Positions 1 to 54,497 of a stretch of DNA of 64,000 nt are shown here, one piece after another. Numbering within the stretch: position 1 is the first letter of the stretch; each line of letters opens with the position of its first letter. The DNA comes from Microvelia longipes (taxonomy: Eukaryota; Arthropoda; Insecta; Hemiptera; Veliidae), in assembly GCA_018340805.1 (NCBI GenBank), contig JACMZG010001911.1, positions 28,876,562-28,940,561 on the forward strand, in the 5' to 3' direction. The notes below the pieces were generated by a model, which saw only the letters and a list, made by a program, of their open reading frames with translations, searched no databases and had not been told where the DNA came from. The translations under genes were made by a program, and so were the position numbers.

Positions 1-984
1 TTTATGTTAAAAAATAAAAATAATAAAATTCGTTTATTCACTAACATTTTTAAAAAACATGATTAATAAAAATTCCTTTAGTGATCTCCGCATGAGTTAA
101 ATTCGTGTGCGGAAATGGTCGTGTTATTAAGTTTAGAAAAAAATAAATAACAAAGTAAAATAAATAAATAAAATAATAATATAAAATAATAATAAGATAA
201 CAAAAAATTAAATTGAAATATAATATAATAATATTTTTTTAAAAAAACTTCATTAATTTTCATTAAAAAAGTAATGAGCCATTTTGATTTATGAATGAAA
301 TGGCAGTTTAACATCATAAAAATTTTAAGTCTTTTCCTTAAATAAGGAATAACAGTTAGCACTCAGTTTATAATTCTTTTGGTAGCCATTAAAAATGGAA
401 GGACCTGAAAAGAAGGGTGGTTTAATCTTGTATGGTGTTCCTAATAGGTTCTCTTGCTTCTACTTTGTTGGATAGAGTGTTCAAGAATGAAGTTGTTTAA
501 TCTTATTATAAAATAATAAACAAACTTCTTTTCAATAAAGTGACAAAGGGAGGATTAAATTATGCTACTGCATAAGAAGCATATCGTATTGGTTTTTAAG
601 CAATTTTAATTATTCTTTCAGACATCGTCAGCAGATTAATAGAGATAGTTGAGAAACTCCACATTGCTAATAATCATAATTTAAAAATAGATTTCAACAA
701 GTGCAGTATAGATATTTACAAATTACTTGATTAAAAAACACTCCGTACTGAAAAATGATAAACTAACACCTGATCTTTTACATATAATCATATGATGATC
801 CACCGAGATGGGTCTACTGTATCCTAAATATTTAATGTTATAATCATAGGTATTCAGGACAAGTACAATCTGTCAAGATTTGGAGTTTGACTGTGTAGGC
901 TAATTTCAGATTACTATTTCTGCTGGATCAGGTTGACCAGATAATGTTGAGAAGAAAAAAAGTATTTAGTTTTTTCTATATGTA
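1..984. other. AT-rich stretch without a recognised gene
   Basis: Low-complexity AT-rich DNA. Around 420-730 a + strand frame with several stops gives short protein-like stretches (for example a run reading LLFNKVTKGGLNYATA), which may be a decayed mobile-element ORF, but I do not recognise a family. The open frame on the minus strand at 78-362 is phenylalanine/tyrosine/leucine-rich AT noise. Confidence 0.4.
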
Positions 985-1041
985 AAGTTATTTATGCACC
1001 AAGGGAGTAAAGAATGTCATTATTCCCCTGAGCATTATGTT

Positions 1042-1197
1042 GGTTCCTAAGGCGAAAGCCGAGGGAACCAAGGATTTAAAATCCTGAGGCGAAGCCGAGG
1101 GATTTAGTTTGTTTAACTCCTGAGGCGAAGCCGAGGAGTTTACTAGTATTTACTCCCGAGGCGAAGCCGAGGGAGGAAATTATTGCGAGGGAATAAT
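1042..1197. repeat. Array of four GGCGAAGCC hairpins with differing arms
   Basis: Four modules share the core GAGGCGAAGCCGAG (module 1 has AAGGCGAAAGCCGAG), itself able to pair GGC with GCC over a GAA or GAAA loop. Each is extended by its own complementary outer arms: GGTTCC/GGAACC (1042-1069), AAATCC/GGATTT (1079-1105), AACTCC/GGAGTT (1115-1140) and CTCCC/GGGAG (1153-1175). A fifth simpler one, ATTATT/AATAAT, spans 1179-1197. The arms differ between modules yet stay complementary within each, which is seen directly. The array is strikingly GC-rich against its AT-rich surroundings. Confidence 0.85.
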
Positions 1198-1316
1198 GGC
1201 ATTTTACTCCCAAGGTGCATACAAGATTTTATCTCCAGACGTCGACATTGAAAATAAAGTAAGAATGTCTTTTTTCATTTCTTTTTTCAAGATTTTTTAA
1301 CTGAAAATTATCTTAC

Positions 1317-1734
1317 CTTTATTATAAGAAATCGTCGTTTGGTGAATTATGCAAAAAGTCTTCAACTTGGTTCTAGTAAAAACATTCGCTTTCTTTGCAA
1401 CATAATTCGTTTTTTTCTTTTAATAATGCTATTTAGTGTGCATAGCTTTTGATATTAAAATTTTTCTCACAAGCAAAGATTTGATCATTGAATGCAGTGA
1501 CCGCAGACTTGACGCTTGTTTTTTTTCATTCATTATTAAAATAAACAAGCAATGCATTTTCACTTACTTGTTGTAAATTATGATCATGACACCAACTTTT
1601 AAAATTGTTACTATGCTTTTTCATATAACTTCGTTGGTAAAAGTTTTCTTTTACCAAGTTCGATTTAATAGCAATGGTCAGGAGGTGTATTGTTTAAAAA
1701 GTTCGTCAATATCGCACACAATATTATCTGACAT
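1317..1734 (-). pseudogene. Decayed tyrosine recombinase exon (copy 1)
   Basis: Read on the minus strand from ATG at 1734, the sequence starts MSDNIVCDIDELFKQY. After a frameshift it continues with recognisable stretches such as NNFKSWCHDHNLQQVSENAL and NQVEDFLHNSPNDDF. It ends at a good splice donor (AAAG then GTAAGATAA, at 1317/1316). The order (a stretch ending in F..W, then ALLVYFNN, then KES..F...QVEDFLHN.PND.FL) fits the N-terminal SAM-like core-binding domain of eukaryotic tyrosine recombinases/Crypton-type integrases. That assignment is from family knowledge, not a search. There are stops and at least one frameshift. The catalytic domain (R..H-x-x-R..Y) would lie in later exons, which are absent. 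Confidence 0.6.
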
Positions 1735-2229
1735 AATTAAAATATTAGAGCAGTTATAAGTAATATTTTAATCCAATTATTAAAGTTAAGACTGGTTAAA
1801 CAGTTAAAGCTAAGGTTTTAAACTAAAAAAAACTTTGATTTAATGATATTTGTCGAAAAAAAAAACAATGAGCATGCAATCTTAAAATTATTTTAAAAAA
1901 TCAGGATAGCCAACTTAATTTTTTTTTACTTTTAAATAAAGAACTAGTTTTTATTTTTTAAATTCTTTTTCTTATATTATTATTAGCATTAACTAGTTCA
2001 ACTTAAATGATTGTTAATGTTATATTATTTTTTTATACATCTTATTCTTGTATATCTTTTGTTTATAGGTATCTTAGTTTTCAAATAAAAATAATTATTA
2101 TACATTCAGTTGTCGATTATTAAGTTAAGTTGGCAACTATTACTTTTTACTCCTTGGGAGTGAAAAGTGATTCTTTACTCTCTTAATCTAGTCATTAAAT
2201 TTTCGTATTATATACCGTCTGGAGATAAA

Positions 2230-3437
2230 GCTAATTTTATTGACATCAAAACGTTTTCAGATGTTTAAACCTTTATTGGCTGTGAAAAATGCCTCTCTCC
2301 ATGAATTACTTTCAAAAATAGCAATACTGTCATCAGCAAAGGCTTGTACGTAACCTTAGTCATTGACTGGACAGGATGTCAAAAGATCATTAATAAATAT
2401 ATGAAAAAGAATGGGTCCTAAGACTGTGCCTTGGGGCACACCAACTTCTAAAGTTTCTACGTCACTTAATGTAGAATCTACTTTAACAAATTGCACCCTT
2501 TCAGCCAAATATGATTTGAAAAATGCATTAGCTATCCTCTAAAACCAATATTTTTGAGCTTCAGTAGTAACAGTTCGTGATTTACTGAGTCAAAGGCTTT
2601 TCTAATGTCCAAGAAAATACCAATTGATTTTCTGGAATTATCAAAATTATTATAGATTATTTTTGTGAAGTTATACAGCGCATCTTCTGTGCTAAGATCA
2701 TGTTGAAATCCGAACAGTTTAATTGATATAAAATTAATTTTATTTAAGAAATCTAGCATTCTTATTTTTATGCATTTTTCAAATAATTTGGCTAGAGAGG
2801 GAAGCAAAGAGATAGGAGGATAGTTGTTGGCATCCAGTCTATCTCCACTTTTATAAAGTGGCACAACAACAGCCTGTTTTAACTCATTAGGAAAAATGCC
2901 CTTTTGAAAGCATAGGTTGAATAAATAAGTCAATGGTTCACTGAGAGAATCTATGCATTTTCGAACCATAGCTGATAAAATGTAATCAATACCAGGTGAT
3001 GTGTTTAATTTTATTTTTTTCGATAATTCAATAAGTTCAGGTTTTACTATAGGTATAAAGAAGAAGGAAGTGGTGGAAGAGGACGGGACAGAGGGATAGT
3101 GTACCGCACTACCCCTCTCTCCCCCATCTCTACCACCACTACACAACACCTTACTAATTCTACAAAAATGCTTATTCATTTCATCAGCAATTAGTTTTTC
3201 ATCATGAATTATATTTTGTGTTTCTCTTTCTATGAGTTCATTTATAATCTGATTTTTTTCTCTCAGGGTACCACCGATCTCTTTTATCGTGTTCCAGTAT
3301 TCTTTAGGGCTATGCTTATTTTCATTTAATTTACCAGTATGATAAATAATTTTACTTTCTCTAATAAGACAAGTAACAATATTTCTGTATTTTTTAAATT
3401 TGTTTTTTAAATCAATATTGTAAGGCTGCTTTCTCAC
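2230..3437 (-). mobile_element. LINE fragment, 5'-truncated reverse transcriptase
   Basis: The minus-strand open frame 3437-2532 (301 codons) covers the linker after the endonuclease and the first reverse transcriptase blocks. Visible motifs are KLNTSPGIDY, the GIFP/VVPLYKSGDR segment, P.SLLPSLAKLFEK, FGFQHDLSTEDAL and the catalytic block FLDIRKAFDSVNH. After a stop at 2532 the same protein continues in the next 300 bases with VPQGTVLGPILFHIFINDLL and AFADDS, the palm motif with its paired aspartates. This is typical of the Jockey/I-type non-LTR group. No endonuclease or second ORF was found, so the copy is truncated and inactive. It ends just before the first ABC transporter exon found here. 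Confidence 0.85.
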
Positions 3438-3534
3438 TCCCCTAGCTGTTGTTGTTTTATTGTTAGTTCTCTAAAAATATTCCTAGGCATCAAAGTTAGC
3501 GAAACTTATCATTAGCCATTTTTTCCTTTTTTAG

Positions 3535-46297
<42,763 letters not shown>

Positions 46298-46660
46298 CTG
46301 TTATCTGGAATGATTTTTGCACTAAAGGTGATAAAAGACTGTGATAGTGCATTTAAGTGGTTTTGAAAATAGTGATAAGAGTGACATTTCCTACCATTTT
46401 TTTTATATAAGTATAGAGCTGATTTTTGATGTACTAACATTACAGTTACAGTTTTAAAGTACCTTTCTTCATACTTTTATGTTTATTTATTCACTTTTTT
46501 CTTACTCAGTTTTACAGTATTTATAGTTTTCATTGTTGATACAAGTTTGATATATTGCTTTTGTAGCAAACATAAATTTTAAATACCCGTGCTATTATTT
46601 ACAAAATTGCTTCTTTGACATTATACTTAACAGAGAAGCTATTTGAGTTAAAAATAAATA
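46298..46660 (+). promoter_or_regulatory. Likely 3' UTR and poly(A) signal
   Basis: An AATAAA lies at 46653-46658, about 355 bases past the stop, followed by a second ATAAAT. No other gene intervenes before the hAT-type MITE at 46809. Supported only by position and motif. Confidence 0.45.
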
Positions 46661-46808
46661 ATAAATCTACCATTACAACGTGGCTTTAAATGTTTTGGCT
46701 GTTTTAACAAGCCTTAAATCTTTGTTGCCTTAATTTAATATAAGATAACACAAATATAGATGCTTAGCTGAAAATGCATACATACAGAGTGTTGAACTCA
46801 CTCTCACT

Positions 46809-47332
46809 CAAGGATCTTGAATAAAGGGGATGACGCATTAAGGAACTTTTCTGACCCCATGGAAGTTGTATGAGATAGAGAATTAGAAGCAAACTTACCC
46901 CTTCCCCTTGATTATAATGAAAAAAGCGCCAAACGCAGGTTATGTAGCAAGGTTGTCGAGTTTGCTTCTCAACTTTCTTCTGTGCTTCTCGTGATTGTTA
47001 CATTTGTGGTGCTTGTTCAGTCATTTGTGCTTATATAATTTTAAATTTTGGAATATACTTTGCCTCTTCAGTGAGTGATAATTTAAGCGTGTTTTGTTAT
47101 AAACTTCTCAAGCAATAAACAATGGAAACCATTGTGACGTAAGTTGCCTCTAAATTTTAAGACCTGCGCTGTTTTAAGAATTGTAAGCATGCGCAGTTTG
47201 TACCAAGCATGTGCAGTTGGTTTTTGACGTGTGTTTCGTGTTGAATTCTCTCTATTTTCTGGTTTTCGATGGGGTCACTTGTTTGTATGGCAAATCGACT
47301 TAGTGCGTCACCCCCTTTATTCAAGATCCTTG
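46809..47332. mobile_element. hAT-type MITE, 524 bp
   Basis: Inverted ends CAAGGATCTTGAATAAAGGG and the reverse complement CCCTTTATTCAAGATCCTTG. Flanks are CTCTCACT (46801-46808) and CTCTCACC (47333-47340), an 8-bp target duplication with one mismatch, as expected for hAT elements. The inner ends also match (GACGCATTAAG and GACGCACTAAG; ACCCCATGG and ACCCCATCG). No transposase. Confidence 0.85.
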
Positions 47333-47344
47333 CTCTCACCACAG

Positions 47345-47490
47345 TATAGTTTCTTGTTTATCTGTTAGTAGTTTATTGTTTGTCTATCAGTAGTTTATTG
47401 TTTATCTGTTTGTAGTTTATCTATCAGTAATTTATTGTTTATCTGTTAGTAGTTTATTGTTTATCTGTTAGTAGTTTATTGTTAATCTGT
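47345..47490. repeat. Short tandem repeat, about 22-bp unit
   Basis: TTTATCTGTTAGTAGTTTAT recurs five to six times with variants such as CTATCAGTAG. Confidence 0.8.
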
Positions 47491-47898
47491 ACTCTCACCT
47501 AAGGAGAAGTTAATTGTTTCCTCACTTGAGCCATAGAGTTATAGGTATAACTATATAAGTGACTTAACTGTATAAGTAACTACATAAGTGACTTGACTAT
47601 TTTATTTCATATTCCCTTTCATTGCTTCTAAAAATAAAGCAAGAAAATTGTGTTAGTAACTTCATAAACTCACTGTTTTAAAGAGTGTAGTATTTTTAAT
47701 TAATATTTCTTAAAACATAATTGAACATGGAACTTTTTTTAGATATCAACAAATGAAATAATTTTTTATCCAGTACAAACCTAAAACCTTTAGGCACATA
47801 CCTATGCCTAAACCTTTATCTTAATTTTTTCATGTCTTTTAAGCTTCACGTTTTCAACAAGGTTACTTTTAGTTGCAAAGAATAAAGATGAAATAAAC

Positions 47899-48074
47899 TA
47901 TAGGATGACACAAGGTTAAAAATCAGTTGACAGCGGAAAAATAATGTTGAGGAACCAATGAGGTTGGTCTGATATGAAACGGTGGACATGGTTTAACATC
48001 CAAGACTAACCTCATTGGCTTCCTCATATTATTATCACATGCTGTCCACTGATTTCAACCGTGTGTCATACTAT
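47899..48074. mobile_element. TA-flanked MITE, copy 4
   Basis: Begins TATAGGATGACACAAGGTT and ends CAACCGTGTGTCATACTATA, with internal CCAATGAGGTTGGTCTGATA and GACATGGTTTAACATCCAAG, as in the other copies. Confidence 0.85.
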
Positions 48075-48229
48075 AAGTGATAGAGGTTTTATTTTATGGT
48101 CATTATAATAAATATTGTATGGTAAAAATATTAAGTTGCAATTTAAGTTTTCACATTTTTAAATTGACACTCCCTTCTTCTAGTAGATATTCATATTGAT
48201 AAATAGATATTCACTATAATTTAGCTTTA

Positions 48230-48910
48230 AAAATGAGGGGAAAAATTAGATTAGAAGAGTACACAGAAACTTGGTAGAAAAATCAGTCTACGTCTGTAGT
48301 TGTGCTATTCGGAAAATATTTTTTTTATGACGTCATTAACCCTCAATAATGACTCAAATATTTTAAAAAATCATAAAATGCGGAAAAAGTATGCAATCCG
48401 ATAGAACTTTGGCACACATATAGCCATGTATAAGAGTAAAAATGTGTGCCTAATTTTATCTTATTATCAGCGTTAGTTCAATTTTTATTAAATTACTTGA
48501 ATACGATTTTAAAAAAATTGGAGAATAATCCAATTGAGTTGAAATTTGGTTCAAGTATACCTTTATGTAATAAGTAAGAACACCAAATTTCGTTTTAATA
48601 CAAAAAGTATATCTATGGTTTTTGTAGGATTATAAAAGTTAAGCAGCATTGAGCAAGGTCAGTGCCTGGTTAGGTGGGGAATGAAACAAATGTATTTACT
48701 ATTTGAGGACTGCGGCAGTACAAATTTGGTGAATTGTATATTCTGAGGACAACTACTAATTTGTTAGACCACTCAAAGAACAATATTTTGAATTTTTTTT
48801 CACACTGATGAAATATTTTGAGGTTTTTTATGCCTTTTGTAAACAGTGTCCAGTTACTCTGTACCTGCATCTTTATAAGCAAAAAGATCTCGCTGCAAGA
48901 CAAAAATATT
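48230..48910 (+). repeat. Dispersed repeat with 5S-like segment
   Basis: Contains ATGACGTCATTAACCCTCAA, TGAGTTGAAATTTGGTTCAA, TATCTATGGTTTTTGTAGGA, then the 5S-like block at 48637-48685 and part of the downstream tail. The 5' end is truncated. Confidence 0.8.
48637..48685 (+). other. 5S rRNA-like segment in repeat
   Basis: AGTTAAGCAGCATTGAGCAA, GGTCAGTGCCTGG and GGGGAATGAAAC align with the box A / intermediate element / box C region of 5S rRNA (consensus AAGTTAAGCA...GG..AGT.C.TGG). The box A part is the best of all copies; box C is damaged. Confidence 0.7.
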
Positions 48911-48935
48911 GGAGGGTATAGGTTATATTTATACT

Positions 48936-49835
48936 AAATAAAAATAAAGAGTTTTTAAAAGTATTAATACATTTAGAATATCATAAAACTATCACATTAG
49001 CAAAATATTATTGATAAAAAATGTCAGATTGGTTTTGCAACAAGATAAACATAGTATATGGATATATACTATGCATATGGATAGTACTAATATAGTACTA
49101 ATTCAGATACTACTAATATGGATAGTAATACTAGTATATGGATATATACTAGAGTATAATATAAGTATATGAATATCAACCATATACTTGAATTTCATGT
49201 GTGTTTTGCTGAAGCATTAGATTTCTTGCCTTTAATCTAGGATTCCGGCGGCCATCTAGTAGCTATATTTTGGAAAATTTGTAAGTCCTAAAACTTAATT
49301 AAATAATAAATAAACGTTTATAAATATGTGGCGAGGAGGTGGGTGTTGCTACGACTGTTTTAAAATTTTAACTCAGGAAGTATTTTTAAAAATTGGACTT
49401 AATTTTAAAGAAATATGTTGTTAATAATTATTATATTTTATAATTAATCATTAAAAAGATATGTTAAACTTGTTATATTTTGTATTTAAATACATTATTC
49501 CTTAAATTACGTTTTTGTTATTTTTTTGCAAAAATATTTTATTTATTTCATAGTATAATTGGGGTTTAAGTGAATATTTGAGCAATGTAATAATTTGTAG
49601 GGCTTTTGTTTGGGCAAGGAGTTAAGAAAGTCCCTAATCTAAATTTTTGGACCAGTGAAGTACCTCTAAGAGTATGGGCTCTTAGCCAAAATAACTAAAT
49701 TTTTTAGCCATGGATACTTATATCAAATAGAAATAATCTCCGGTTTCATCATTTAATGATGCATATAACCAGGGCTTATAGACTATTAATTACTAGGTTT
49801 CAGCCAAATTAAAATCATCAAATTTTACATTTAAA
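48936..49835. other. Intergenic, nothing recognised
   Basis: Contains small direct and inverted repeats of ATGGATATATACTA around 49050-49150 and is otherwise AT-rich. Confidence 0.5.
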
Positions 49836-49839
49836 TAGA

Positions 49840-50300
49840 TTTGACTTTTATTGGTGTCACAGATCGGTACATTAATTAATTTTTGAAGTAAGTGCCTTGA
49901 AGAATGTGGCCATTTATAAGACTAACGTAAGTGCAAAGTTTCATCTCATTATCAACATTGGTTCAGTTCTTATTAAATGACTAGTGTACGTTTAATAATC
50001 TAATTGAGTTGAAATTTGGTACAAGTAAATACCTATACATAAAATAAGTTCACCAAGTTTCATCTTTGTTGGATTATAAGAGTTAATCAGCATTGAGCAG
50101 GTTCAGTGCCTGAATAGGTGACCACTGGGAATAAAACTAAGATGTATTTACAATCTGAGAACGAGATAAGCAAGTCCGAAGACGTGTTGTAGTATAAATT
50201 TAATGACTTGTACATTCTGAGGATGAGCGTAGCGAGTAAGAAGCAGGGAGGATGAGCATAGCGAATCTAATGAGAAAAAGCTCCAAGGTACCTCGTACCC
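49840..50300 (+). repeat. Dispersed repeat with 5S-like segment and hairpin tail
   Basis: Partial copy. After the 5S-like block at 50081-50134 comes the tail with GAGGATGAGCGTAGCGAGTA (50218-50237) and GAGGATGAGCATAGCGAATC, then a CTCCAAGGTACCTCGTACC end. Confidence 0.8.
50081..50134 (+). other. 5S rRNA-like segment in repeat
   Basis: AGTTAATCAGCATTGAGCAG, GTTCAGTGCCTGAAT, AGGTGACCACTGGGAAT: ordered match to the internal promoter part of 5S rRNA genes. Confidence 0.7.
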
Positions 50301-50515
50301 GATTTTTTAACTTTAGATTACAATACTGTACATTTTTACCCATTACCTTAATGCAGCATTCTCTTTCTTGCATTTATAACCCTACTAGGAATCCCCCCCC
50401 CCTGTGGTACAAGGCTATTTTTGTGTTGGCTGATCAAAACACATACATTTTCTATATCTAGCCATAATATCTTTATTTGATTAACAAAACAAGAGACTTT
50501 CTGTCCCCTTGGCTG

Positions 50516-50720
<205 letters not shown>

Positions 50721-51597
50721 TGATCAGGCAACCCACCTACCCTCTATCCATGACAATATCACCAACCTCATTTCTTGCAAATTCTCTAAAGTAGAAAGAG
50801 AAAATAAAACATCTCTTTATTAATGCTTTAAGCCCCTTCCCCGAACTTTTTCTCCCTAGGCTGCAGGGGTTAATATATTATACAGCCACAGCCAATATGA
50901 AAGCCCCTAGTTAAAATGTTGTCCCCCTCTGACGATGCAGTTTTAAGGTGCTTAAAACATCGCAACCTCTCTTACAATTTTTTCTGGCTACAGGCGATCC
51001 AATATAGGCGTGTTTACCATCATACTATATTTCAAACAAATCCTTTTGAGGAAGTTAAAATTAGTGTTTTTTTATATTTTGCAAATTGTAAAAACTTCAA
51101 ATAATAATAGAACGAAAGAATAAAAAAGTCTCTCCACAGTTAAAGATTTTATTAAAAGTAAAGCAGAGCGCTTTCGACCTAACAAGAGGTCATCATCAGT
51201 GCCTATTAAACAAATAAGACAAAAAATGTCAAAACAAACTTATACATAAAATTACAAAATTAAACCAAAGAAAACAGATAAATTACAGAAATGGAGTGGT
51301 AAATAAAATATAAATAAATAAAAATAAATACATAAAATATAAAGAAATTAATTAATTAAAAATGAATAAATAGAAATATTACCGTTTATTCATTTTTAAT
51401 TAATTAATTTCTTTATATTTTATGTATTTATTTTTATTTATTTATATTTTATTTATCACTCCATTTCTGTAATTTATCTGTTTTCTTTGGTTTAATTTTG
51501 TAATTTTATGTATAAGTTTGTTTTGACATTTTTTGTCTTATTTGTTTAATAGGCACTGATGATGACCTCTTGTTAGGTCGAAAGCGCTCTGCTTTAC

Positions 51598-54497
51598 TAG
51601 AGTGCCTGTATAATCAGAGTGAAGACAACCGGGTACTCAAAAATGATTGGTCCATTTTCAAGGTCATTGGAACGCAAATTCGATTTGTCCGACATTTAAT
51701 GATATAGAAAGAAGAAGATGACGAAGAATGCATTGTAAAAAGTGTTTTAATAAAGTCCCTTATAATTTTATATGTCAAACGATATCATGTTTTTCTGTTT
51801 AATGTAACAATTTTATTTTAGTACAGTTTAATTGAAACAGACTACTGTTTAATGTTGCTAAAAGAGACGAAAGCAAGTCCTGGCCTTTTTCATTTTTAAG
51901 GCAAAATGAAGCTTAGACAACAAACAAACCGATTCATTCATTACATGGCGGCTTATGGAGAAATTTTCTCTTCTGTTAATTTTTTTTTTAAATTCTTTCC
52001 TTGAAAAAATAAAAAATAGTAGTTAATTTCTTTACCGAAGATGTTTATATTAGTGATCTAGAATGTTGTACGCTCCCAATGAGCTATCAAGTTCAAGTTT
52101 TACATTCGTATTATGAAAGTTTGGTGAAAAAAATGTGTTTTGAAGGGCTGTTTGTTTACTTCAGTTACGTTCAAATATTTAATTTATTATTAGACATTGG
52201 TATTATTTAATAATTCTGCACGCCCTTGTGGTTAATTTCAAGGATCATTGACATGTATACAGCTATTTATTTTCTAGATAACTTCTTACATACATAACAA
52301 ATTGTCAGACGTCAATGGGTTCAAATCTTACATGTATCTACGAAAATTAGTATAAATTGTTATTATTTGTGCTCATCATCAAAGTTATTTTGCTTATAAT
52401 AAAAGAAGTATGTATATCAGCTTTTGTGGTGTGAAATATTAGTAACTTCAGTCTCTTCCATGCATTGCTGCAGTAGAATGAAATATCTTCTATTCATTTT
52501 TATCATCTGGAGGACTTGTATGCTAGCTTTTTTAACTGATAAAGGATGCATTGACACCAGTTGAATTAACTTATACATAAGTACTGCTGTTAGATGTCAA
52601 TGCCATTTTCTTAATTTATGTTCCAATTCTGCTTACAAGAGGATATAGTGGTATATAGAATCATCAAGTGACTTTATTCACCTACATTGGGTTGTGGATA
52701 CAACTTCAAATGTCAAAAGAAGAAAATTTTAGCCGCTAGGGCTACTTTTAGTGACTATCCAATTGTAGAGGAGGTTTATGCCAATGTCATGTTGCCTGTC
52801 ATTGATAAAGGTTACATTGTGTGACTGAACTTCGGACACAGATTTTTCTATAAACTTCACAACGATGCCCACGTCAAGAATATCAAGTTTCATCGAGGCA
52901 TCGATTGCATACTACATGATGATAATATTCCATTTATTTAGGATTTAAACTTGTATAAAATTCTCTTTTATTGTTAAATTTTATTTTGTAATAAAATTCA
53001 GTTGATTTGAATTTTTCATTTATTTTACTTTCTGTATGACCAACACCAATTAAGGAAGTTTGTCATATAGACACCTAGACAACCCTTAATCTATTATTTC
53101 TGACTTACTTTAGCTTAAGCCTTAGTCAGACAAATACTCCAGCACATAAATATGTGCCAAATATTAACTTGGCACATATTTCTTAATCTTTCATTATGAG
53201 CGGTCCACCTCTGTCAAGACGAACGCATTCAAATTTTAATAAAATATTTGATAAAAGTGTGTATGTTATTTTGAAATTTTCTGAATAGAAAGATGCCTCA
53301 ATTATATCTGTGGCTTACAGAGTTCTCAAAATATATAAATTGATGCGCACATATTTCTTATGAACATTTTAGCTCAAATGGCTGATGATCCAATTTTAAT
53401 GAAACTTCAATTCCAACTTGGCATGAAGTCGTAAATTGATAAATAATTTTCAACATAATTACACATTTAAGGGGACATGGCAGAGTTCTGTTTGCTACCT
53501 TGATAGTATCACTCACCGTTATAATCAGTAGACAGTGTGGGAAAATAATGTGAGGGAGCCAATGAGATCAGTTCTGTATGTTAAACTATGCCTCTAACTC
53601 TAATTTCCCATGCTGTTAACTAATTACAACCGTGTGGCAATACTATAAACATATTGATTACAATATATATATCACCCCCCACCTAAAGCCTTATATACAA
53701 AAAGATAGTTTGATGAAACTTATTAAATTTAGTTAGAGATCAATCTCCTTAATAAAAAATAAAGGTATGAGTAGACATGTAATTGATGTTTAGAATTTGA
53801 TAGTTAAGTTGGGTACATAATCACACTGTAATAATAATAATAATAGACTTTATTATAAATACATATGCATAAAGTAGAACAGAATTAAATGTCATAGCAC
53901 ACTTCTTCTAGTATTTAAGCTCTCTAGTAAGGCAGAGTCAACGAAAAAGGTAGGGATTCATTCTTCCTTTTTGGAAATAACATTGAATATTTACTTACAT
54001 AAAAGTTACTATGGTATAAATCTTTATTTTATACAATAATTTATGTTAATGTATAATTTAATTCCTAATTTTATTCATAATATTGAATTAACAGGGGTCA
54101 TTATCATTTATTTACACTTTTTTTCTTTATGGTTCTTCTTCTTCTTCTTCTTCTTTCTTATTTTTTTGTCTTTAACTTAATATGTTCGACATTACTCACT
54201 GTTTATAAACCATCTTTTTATTTGTTTTTATTTTTTATTTTTTTTTTTTTGGAGCCATAGGACCTCTTTTTTTTAATATTTTACAATTTGTAAAATAGAA
54301 GTATTTTATATGGTAAGTATTTATATATTTTATAGAAGTACTTCTTTATGGTTTGTTATGAAAATACTAAAAAGGGTGGGGATATTCTTCTTGTTTATCA
54401 GGGTTCTTCTTAATTCTTCTTAAGAAAAATAATCCAACATGCCTGACAATCTGAAAATGCGTTCCATTGTCTTCACTCTGATTATACAGGCACTCTA
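51598..54497. mobile_element. hAT-like element, 2.9 kb, 8-bp target duplication
   Basis: Both ends carry the perfect 31-bp inverted repeat starting TAGAGTGCCTGTATAATCAG. It is flanked by TGCTTTAC on both sides (51590-51597 and 54498-54505), and the undisturbed opposite arm of the host foldback confirms the empty site. The 8-bp duplication and TAGAGTG tips fit the hAT superfamily. No transposase was found inside. A weak + strand frame at about 52680-52940 (ARATFSDYPIVEEVYANVML) is unrecognised and could be captured sequence. A TA-flanked MITE sits inside at 53503-53647. A GAA/TTC-rich run lies at 54130-54160. Confidence 0.9.
53503..53647. mobile_element. TA-flanked MITE, copy 5 (nested)
   Basis: Begins TAGTATCACTCACCGTTATA, has AGCCAATGAGATCAGTTCTG and ends CAACCGTGTGGCAATACTA. 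It is nested in the hAT-like element, which is nested in the foldback element, giving three layers. Confidence 0.75.

Larger units (their letters stand above)
985..2229 (-). mobile_element. Tyrosine-recombinase element, deleted copy 1
   Basis: First of two related copies (the other is 17404-18645). It begins with TTATTTATGCACCAAGGGAG and ends with CGTCTGGAGATAAA (2216-2229). An inverted match to that end, TTTTATCTCCAGACG, lies inside at 1227-1241. Between 985 and 1226 is a hairpin array bracketed by an inverted repeat (TGCACC..GGGAGTAAA at 995 and TTTACTCCC..GGTGCA at 1203). Between 1242 and 2215 is one exon of a recombinase gene on the minus strand, followed by a splice donor but no further exons. 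Both copies share this layout, so they come from a non-autonomous family and were not deleted independently. The class (Crypton or another tyrosine-recombinase element) is inferred. Confidence 0.7.

Noticed and set aside
395..460. ATG followed by EGPEKKGGLI as the missing first exon of the transporter
   Set aside because: Phase could be made to fit with a donor near 443, but the sequence lacks the NP..ANFLS pattern expected of MRP4 N-termini, and the donor is weak.
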